Source of the DNA: PSRF01 sp035457105
GTDB lineage: Bacteria > Acidobacteriota > Blastocatellia > Pyrinomonadales > Pyrinomonadaceae
Length of the DNA: 6,443 nt
Assembly: GCA_035457105.1 (NCBI GenBank)
Contig: DATIBX010000717.1
Coordinates: 1 to 6,443, forward strand
Direction: 5' to 3'
Shown here: positions 1 through 4,176 of the stretch, piece after piece
Position numbering within the stretch: position 1 is the first letter of the stretch
Layout of the letters: every line of letters begins with the position of its first letter
Notes under the pieces: generated by a model
Database searches by the model: none
Seen by the model: the letters and a program-made list of their open reading frames with translations, nothing else
What the model was told of the DNA's origin: nothing
Translations under genes and position numbers: made by a program

Positions 1-289
1 AAACTCGTTGAACTAACTCCAGTTGCGGATCGAGAATACGAGCACTCTTTGGTTTGCATCTTTTGCAAGCGCGATAACCAGCCTGTTCGGCGGCCTCCGG
101 GACAGCGTAGAAAGTAACTCGTTCGCGAGTTGGTCGGCGTGAAGGGCAAGAAGCGCGACAGAAAATTTTTGTCGACTTCACGGCGAAAACGAACTGCCCG
201 TCGTAACGCTGATCGCGAGCCAGTATCGCCTGCCACCATTCGTCATTCCGGTCAAAATCCTGGTTAGGCATCATCATTACAGCACTCAT
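1..289 (-). CDS. ada: Ada-type methyl-acceptor/regulator, N-terminal part (cut by window edge)
   Basis: Only the first 96 codons lie inside the window; the gene continues past its left edge. Translated on the minus strand from ATG at 289, the frame is open throughout. It gives the zinc-binding methylphosphotriester-acceptor domain of Ada. Landmarks are an N-terminal EWWQAILARD helix (residues 17-26), FVFAVKSTKIFCRASC (33-48) and GYRACKRCKP (71-80). The four zinc cysteines are C44, C48, C75 and C78. Their spacing (4, 27, 3) equals that of C38, C42, C69 and C72 in E. coli Ada, so C44 is the expected methyl acceptor. In the family, methylation of this cysteine by DNA phosphotriesters turns the protein into a transcriptional activator of alkylation-repair genes. 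What follows (AraC-type HTH, O6-methylguanine methyltransferase or AlkA glycosylase domain) cannot be seen. It could therefore be Ada, AdaA or an Ada-AlkA fusion. The start is supported by a strong ribosome binding site. Confidence 0.93.
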   Translation of the reverse strand, partial: MSAVMMMPNQDFDRNDEWWQAILARDQRYDGQFVFAVKSTKIFCRASCPSRRPTRERVTFYAVPEAAEQAGYRACKRCKPKSARILDPQLELVQRV

Positions 290-296
290 TTGTCGA

Positions 297-301
297 CCTC
301 C
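297..301 (-). promoter_or_regulatory. Ribosome binding site of ada
   Basis: On the minus strand GGAGG lies seven bases upstream of the ATG at 289. It is a near-perfect Shine-Dalgarno sequence and fixes the ada start. Confidence 0.85.
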
Positions 302-348
302 AGTATTGCTTAACATTGTGCTCATGGTAAAGAAGGTCGGGCGCGAGT

Positions 349-378
349 GCTATCTGCATCTTGCTTTCAAACTGACAA
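349..378 (-). promoter_or_regulatory. Candidate ada promoter, with possible Ada-box-like element
   Basis: On the minus strand TTGTCA (plus 373-378) matches the -35 consensus at five of six bases. It is followed after 18 bp by GATAGC (349-354), a poor -10 with three of six matches. Between them lies AGT-TTGAAA-GCAA, similar in layout to the E. coli Ada box (AAT, six bases, GCAA) with one mismatch in the A box. Autoregulation of ada would fit the family, but the motif is short and the call is weak. Confidence 0.25.
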
Positions 379-405
379 GTGGGCGCACTCCTTACGCTGC
401 TCGTT

Positions 406-434
406 TTGCTGCTTCCGTTAGGTTGTGTTTAAAT
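406..434 (+). promoter_or_regulatory. Candidate promoter of the hydrolase-pcrA-zincin operon
   Basis: TTGCTG at 406-411 and TTAAAT at 429-434 are separated by exactly 17 bp and match the sigma-70 boxes at three and four of six positions. Transcription would begin near 441. That leaves a leader of only about 9 bases before ATG 450 or 24 bases before ATG 465, which would fit the lack of a ribosome binding site at either start. Evidence is by eye only. Confidence 0.28.
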
Positions 435-449
435 CTATGCAATCGATCA

Positions 450-1007
450 ATGCAACATAAAAACATGCTCGCTTCATCGCAGTCGGCTCTCCTCATCATC
501 GACATGCAGGAAGCATTTCGCGGCAGCATTGCAAACTTCGAAGAGATCGCAAGTCGTACTGTAATCGCGATTCAAGGCGCCAAACTGCTGCGACTTCCGA
601 TCCTGGTGACCGAACAATACCCCAAGGGTTTGGGACACACGCTGACGGAAATCAAAGCAGCGCTAGCTCCCGACTGTGAGATTATTGAGAAGACGAGTTT
701 TAGTTCGTGTGGCGCCGCACAATTTCGCGAACAATTAGAACGATCGGGTATTAAACAGGTACTCGTGGCGGGAATAGAAGCTCATATATGCGTAAATCAA
801 ACCGTTCATGACCTACTTGCGTCAAACTATCAGGTGCACCTGTTAAAGGACTGCATTTCTTCACGGAAGCAAATTGATAGAGAGATCGGCTTTAGCAAGA
901 TGGAGCAAAGTGGTGCCCTTCCCGGTTCGGTGGAACTGGCCTTATTCGAGTTATTACGCGACGCAAAACATGAACAATTCAAAGCGATTCAGGGACTAAT
1001 CAAATAG
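450..1007 (+). CDS. Isochorismatase-like cysteine hydrolase (ISOC1/ISOC2-like)
   Basis: A 185-residue protein of the isochorismatase-like superfamily (YcaC/ISOC group), a Rossmann-like cysteine hydrolase fold. The Asp-Lys-Cys catalytic set is visible: D18 in LLIIDMQEAF, K81 in IIEKTSFSSC, and C114 in AGIEAHICVNQT. The VTEQYPKGLG stretch (residues 53-62), the SSRKQIDRE segment (137-145) and the ending QFKAIQGLIK are hallmarks I associate with animal ISOC1/ISOC2 and their bacterial relatives, whose substrate is not established. It should not be read as a true isochorismatase or nicotinamidase. The frame is open from 306, but the first 48 codons lack family similarity and fill the divergent control region. 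ATG 450 (or 465) is therefore preferred, although neither has a clear Shine-Dalgarno sequence. The stop overlaps the pcrA start by one base. Product probably cytosolic, as no signal peptide is seen. Family certain; substrate unknown. Confidence 0.88.
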   Translation: MQHKNMLASSQSALLIIDMQEAFRGSIANFEEIASRTVIAIQGAKLLRLPILVTEQYPKGLGHTLTEIKAALAPDCEIIEKTSFSSCGAAQFREQLERSGIKQVLVAGIEAHICVNQTVHDLLASNYQVHLLKDCISSRKQIDREIGFSKMEQSGALPGSVELALFELLRDAKHEQFKAIQGLIK

Positions 1008-1009
1008 TG
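991..1009 (+). promoter_or_regulatory. Overlapping stop/start junction with ribosome binding site of pcrA
   Basis: The upstream TAG (1005-1007) shares its G with the GTG start of pcrA (1007-1009). AGGGA at 991-995, inside the upstream gene, is the only Shine-Dalgarno-like sequence and sits 11 bases from the GTG, longer than ideal. The GTG fits the usual N-terminal length before the helicase Q motif. The arrangement suggests translation of pcrA is coupled to that of the hydrolase. Confidence 0.65.
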
Positions 1010-3415
1010 GAAGCGGATTTTCTATCACAATTAAACGAGCAGCAGCAGGAAGCCGTAATAGCTACTGAAGGGCCTCTCTTAATTCTTGCCGGGGCCGGCT
1101 CTGGAAAGACCAGGGTAATCGCTCACCGAATCGCCTATCTGATCGCAGAAAAAGGTGTACAGCCGTGGAACATTCTCGCGGTGACATTTACCAACAAGGC
1201 TGCGGACGAGATGCGTCAACGAGTGCAGCGCCTGCTTCGCGGCCGAGATTTACCCGCTCAGCCACTGGTATCAACCTTTCACAGCCTTTGTGTTCGCATT
1301 CTTCGACAAGACATTGAAAAGCTAAAAGACAAATACACGCGCACGTTTACCATTTACGACGCAGAAGATTCGTTGCGACTGCTGAAACAGTGCATTAAAG
1401 ACTTAGGTTTTGACGAAAAATACCTCGCCTACCGGGCCACCCAATCTGCCATTAGCTCTGCTAAGAATCGCGGTTACGATCCGGTTGTCTTTGCTGCTCA
1501 AGCTGATCATCAGGACGAGCGACGCGCAGCCATGGCCAAGGTTTATGCGATGTACGAAGAGCGTTTGCACACCAACAACGCGCTCGATTTTGACGACCTC
1601 TTGATAAAGACAGTTAAGCTACTTAAGAGCGACAAAGAGGTTCGAGAAAAGTACAACAATAAATTTCGCTACATTCTGGTGGACGAATATCAGGACACCA
1701 ACTCTCTCCAATTTGACTTGATCGGACTCCTAACCGAAAAACAGCAAAATATCTGCGTGGTAGGTGACGAGGATCAGTCGATCTACAAATGGCGTGGCGC
1801 CGACATTTCCAATATCCTCAATTTCGAAAAGCACTACGCGAATGCTAAAACAATCCGGCTCGAGCAGAACTACCGCTCAACTCAGACCATTCTGGACGTC
1901 GCCGGCGCGGTGGTAAAAAACAATCTACAGCGAAAAGGCAAAAACCTTTGGACCACAAATCCGCGCGGTGAGAAGGTTCGTTACTATCAAGCCCTGGATG
2001 CCGAAGCTGAAGCACGTTGGGTAGCCAACAAAGTTGTCGAACATCGCCGAGACGAGTTTGACTTACGAGCAGCCGTGCTCTATCGAACGAACTCCCAGTC
2101 GCGCGTGTTTGAAGAGGCGATGCGACGCACGGGTTTGAGTTACAACATCCTGGGCGGTTTTTCGTTCTACGAACGAATGGAAGTGCGCGACATCATCGCC
2201 TATCTGAAGTTGGCTCTCAATCCAAACGACTCAATTGCCTTGCAACGAGTCATCAACAGTCCACCTCGTGGAATCGGGAAGCAGACGATCGACGAATTGG
2301 ATCGGCGCGCTAACGATTACGGCGTATCTCTTTGGGAGACGATCAGTTTGACGGTTGAGAAACCTGAGAATCTCAGCTCTCGAGCAGTAAGCGCGTTGCG
2401 ATCCTTCCAGAACGTGATCGTCAACCTTGGCAAACTCGCCGGTAATGAGATCCTTCTGCGTGGGCCAAAGTCATTGCCGGTGACGCACCCAGAAGATGAG
2501 GTTGAGACGCAAAGCTCATCGCCAGTCTCAGATGTAGTGCGAGCGGCAATCCGTGAAACCGGTTATGAGAGTGCCCTGCGAGCAGAAAAGACAGACGAGG
2601 CTGAAGGTCGACTCGAGAACTTGCAGGAACTCGTAAACGCTGCCGTAGACTATGACGACCAAGGTATCGAAGGGCTGCGTGATTTTATCGACCATTCGGC
2701 GTTGGTGTCAGATCAAGATCAATACAAGCGTGATGCTCCGGTTACTCTGATGACGGCCCATTCCGCGAAGGGTCTCGAATTTCCGCTCGTATTCATCGTG
2801 GGCCTTGAAGAAGGATTGTTCCCACATTCGCGATCCGCCGTCGATACTGCAGAGTTGGAAGAGGAGCGGCGTCTGGCTTATGTCGCGATTACCAGGGCGG
2901 AACGCTATCTTTACGTGACACACGCGATGAAGCGTCGTGTGTACGGTGAAGAGATAGCATCTGAACCATCGCAGTTCTTAAATGAAATGCCTCCCGATCT
3001 TATGGAGGATCTCTCTTTTGGACCATCATGGCTGTCTTTCGGAAAAGAAGCGTCCCGCTTAACATACGAGCCTGAAAGTCCGCGGGTGGAACGCAAGAAA
3101 TACACCGGCAAAACCTACGACAGTGTCGACTCAATCGCCGAGTTTTTTAAACAGCGTGGGAAGCAGATGGGCCAGACGTCTGGAAGTTTTGCAAACAAAT
3201 GGAATAAAGAATCGCGGCCCAAGGTGCCGGCCCCTACCTCAACCACTGAGGCGGGCGAGTTTGTTCCGGGCTCATATGTAAAACATTCGAAGTACGGGCG
3301 CGGCCTGGTTCTGCGCCGTGAAGGTGCCGGCGATTCCACCAAGCTTACCGTCAGCTTTCCTGGTTACGGTCAGAAAAAACTGGTGGAGAAATATGCTGGT
3401 TTAGAAAAGGCTTGA
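1007..3415 (+). CDS. pcrA: ATP-dependent 3'-5' DNA helicase PcrA/UvrD (superfamily 1A)
   Basis: An 802-residue UvrD/Rep-family helicase that uses ATP to move 3'-5' on single-stranded DNA and unwind duplexes. The family serves nucleotide-excision repair, removal of protein roadblocks and replication restart. All motifs are intact: Q motif LNEQQQEAV (9-17), Walker A AGAGSGKT (28-35, K34), Ia TFTNKAADEM (60-69), Ib STFHSLC (89-95), II LVDEYQDTN (224-232, D226/E227), III VVGDEDQSIYKWRGA (251-265), IV LEQNYRST (285-292), V TAHSAKGLEF (583-592), and VI RRLAYVAITRAE (621-632). The C-terminus (about 752-800: PGSYVKHSKYGRG, then FPGYGQKKLVEKYAGLE) matches the Tudor-like domain of PcrA/UvrD, known to contact RNA polymerase and UvrB. 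The protein exceeds typical PcrA (roughly 720-740). The excess comes from an acidic, Ser/Pro-containing insertion at about 481-508 in subdomain 2B and a long polar linker at about 665-751. It starts with GTG, overlapping the upstream gene. PcrA versus UvrD naming is a convention; the Tudor ending favours PcrA. Confidence 0.97.
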   Translation: MEADFLSQLNEQQQEAVIATEGPLLILAGAGSGKTRVIAHRIAYLIAEKGVQPWNILAVTFTNKAADEMRQRVQRLLRGRDLPAQPLVSTFHSLCVRILRQDIEKLKDKYTRTFTIYDAEDSLRLLKQCIKDLGFDEKYLAYRATQSAISSAKNRGYDPVVFAAQADHQDERRAAMAKVYAMYEERLHTNNALDFDDLLIKTVKLLKSDKEVREKYNNKFRYILVDEYQDTNSLQFDLIGLLTEKQQNICVVGDEDQSIYKWRGADISNILNFEKHYANAKTIRLEQNYRSTQTILDVAGAVVKNNLQRKGKNLWTTNPRGEKVRYYQALDAEAEARWVANKVVEHRRDEFDLRAAVLYRTNSQSRVFEEAMRRTGLSYNILGGFSFYERMEVRDIIAYLKLALNPNDSIALQRVINSPPRGIGKQTIDELDRRANDYGVSLWETISLTVEKPENLSSRAVSALRSFQNVIVNLGKLAGNEILLRGPKSLPVTHPEDEVETQSSSPVSDVVRAAIRETGYESALRAEKTDEAEGRLENLQELVNAAVDYDDQGIEGLRDFIDHSALVSDQDQYKRDAPVTLMTAHSAKGLEFPLVFIVGLEEGLFPHSRSAVDTAELEEERRLAYVAITRAERYLYVTHAMKRRVYGEEIASEPSQFLNEMPPDLMEDLSFGPSWLSFGKEASRLTYEPESPRVERKKYTGKTYDSVDSIAEFFKQRGKQMGQTSGSFANKWNKESRPKVPAPTSTTEAGEFVPGSYVKHSKYGRGLVLRREGAGDSTKLTVSFPGYGQKKLVEKYAGLEKA

Positions 3416-3425
3416 GGTTTATGTC

Positions 3426-3431
3426 AGAGGA
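3426..3431 (+). promoter_or_regulatory. Ribosome binding site of the zincin gene
   Basis: AGAGGA lies six bases before ATG 3438 and supports that start over the out-of-frame ATG at 3421, which opens only a 46-codon frame. Confidence 0.75.
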
Positions 3432-3437
3432 ATATCG

Positions 3438-3977
3438 ATGGCATGGATTTGGGGCACGCGCGATAGATCACTCACCACTCACGAAAAAATACTCGTTAAC
3501 AAAGTTTTCCAAGGTGCCGATCTGCCGCCCTTGGAATGCATTCGAATCCGAGACGGACTGACCACTACCGGCGTTCCCTTCGTCACCACGGGCACTACCA
3601 GTAAAGTTTTGTTTGGCATACTGGCGGGTCGCGGTGAGGAGTACCTGATAATGGTTGGACCGCGACTGTTTGACGAAGATCTTTCGCACGTCGCTCCCGC
3701 TACACTAGTTCATGAAATGGTCCATGTCTGGCAATACAAACACAAGAAGCTCACTGAGCTACGGGGATTGATCCAGCACTCGCTGTATTACCTCAACGCC
3801 AAAATCGGCGGTCGTGGCCAACACCACCTGTACAGCTATGATCTTTCGCAGCCCTGGGAACAAATTGGATTTGAAGGTCAGGCTCAACTAGTAGAGGATT
3901 GGTATAAGCTTGATTATCTGAGCAAGACAAGTGAAAGGTGGCAGTATTTGAAGCAGGCATTGTTCAATGCCGAATAG
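3438..3977 (+). CDS. Small zincin-like metallopeptidase domain protein (HEMVHVWQ)
   Basis: A 179-residue protein with the zinc-metallopeptidase signature HEMVHVWQY (residues 92-100). H92 and H96 are expected zinc ligands and E93 the general base. The segment IGFEGQAQLVEDW (143-155) resembles the conserved downstream helix of DUF4157-like/'vgr-related' small zincins; E146, E153 or D154 could supply the third ligand. The N-terminal half, including GVPFVTTGTTSKVLFG (46-61) and YLIMVGPRLF (69-78), looks like a beta-rich domain leading to the active-site helix. No signal peptide, transmembrane segment or pro-region is seen, so it is probably cytosolic or delivered by another route. Relatives of this type often lie near secretion or contractile-injection genes, but none is visible here. 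It follows pcrA by 22 bp on the same strand and so is probably co-transcribed. The substrate is unknown. Function as an active peptidase is inferred from the motif alone. Confidence 0.8.
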   Translation: MAWIWGTRDRSLTTHEKILVNKVFQGADLPPLECIRIRDGLTTTGVPFVTTGTTSKVLFGILAGRGEEYLIMVGPRLFDEDLSHVAPATLVHEMVHVWQYKHKKLTELRGLIQHSLYYLNAKIGGRGQHHLYSYDLSQPWEQIGFEGQAQLVEDWYKLDYLSKTSERWQYLKQALFNAE

Positions 3978-4120
3978 AACCATCATCCGCTGTAAAGACT
4001 GGAATAATTATCAATTGAGAAATTATCAAATGATAATCCTTTAATTAAGATAAAAAAGAGGGCGGTCGGGCGTTCTCAAAACATCTGTACCTTCAAACAG
4101 GATTCGGATAATCAGGTTAC
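3978..4120. other. AT-rich convergent intergenic segment with small repeats
   Basis: No gene is visible between the two convergent stops. The sequence is unusually AT-rich up to about 4056, then turns GC-rich at 4060-4072. AATTATCAA occurs twice (4006-4014 and 4021-4029, 15 bp apart). The second copy is also part of an interrupted palindrome, ATTATCA-AA-TGATAAT (4022-4037). A weak AT-only hairpin followed by CCTTTAATTAA might help end the plus-strand operon transcript, but it lacks a GC stem. No convincing plus-strand intrinsic terminator was found. Confidence 0.5.
4022..4037. repeat. Short interrupted palindrome ATTATCA-AA-TGATAAT
   Basis: Two perfect 7-bp arms separated by two bases, in the AT-rich part of the intergenic region. 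It could be a weak hairpin or a protein-binding site. Its location between convergent gene ends makes an operator unlikely. Confidence 0.45.
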
Positions 4121-4154
4121 AAAAAAGGGACAGGCCACTTAAGCCTGTCCCTTT
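4121..4154 (-). terminator. Intrinsic terminator of the S46 peptidase gene
   Basis: A perfect 12-bp inverted repeat, AAAGGGACAGGC (4124-4135) and GCCTGTCCCTTT (4143-4154), encloses a 7-base loop. Read on the minus strand it begins 22 bases after the peptidase stop and ends in a run of six T (plus-strand A run 4121-4126), as expected of a Rho-independent terminator. On the plus strand only TTT follows the stem, so termination of the convergent operon would be weaker. The GGGACAGGC arm also resembles palindromes that occur as dispersed REP-like elements in some bacteria. Confidence 0.85.
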
Positions 4155-4176
4155 ACGTTGAGCTATTAAGGTTAAA

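Larger units (their letters stand above)
290..449. promoter_or_regulatory. Divergent control region between ada and the isochorismatase-like gene
   Basis: These 160 bp separate the starts of two divergent genes and should hold both promoters. The plus-strand reading frame is open across it from 306. However, the peptide it would encode resembles no isochorismatase-fold N-terminus, so I treat it as non-coding. Weak promoter candidates for each direction are listed separately. A 6-bp direct repeat ATGCAA occurs at 437-442 and 450-455, around the hydrolase start. No strong palindromic operator is visible. Confidence 0.7.

Noticed and set aside
430..456. ATGCAA direct repeats around the hydrolase start as an Ada box
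   Set aside because: AAT and GCAA are four bases apart here rather than six, and the repeat is too short to call a regulator site.
1410..1604. 64-codon plus-strand frame inside pcrA
   Set aside because: Overlaps a conserved helicase domain in another frame and has no motif or ribosome binding site of note.
2708..3342. Three minus-strand open frames of 66-75 codons within pcrA and one at 3468-3689 within the zincin gene
   Set aside because: Short, without ribosome binding sites or recognisable motifs, and antisense to conserved coding sequence.
3421..3561. 46-codon frame starting at ATG 3421, preceded by TTGAGG
   Set aside because: It overlaps the zincin start in another frame, and its peptide has no similarity I recognise. 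The AGAGGA before 3438 and the HEMVH protein favour the longer frame.
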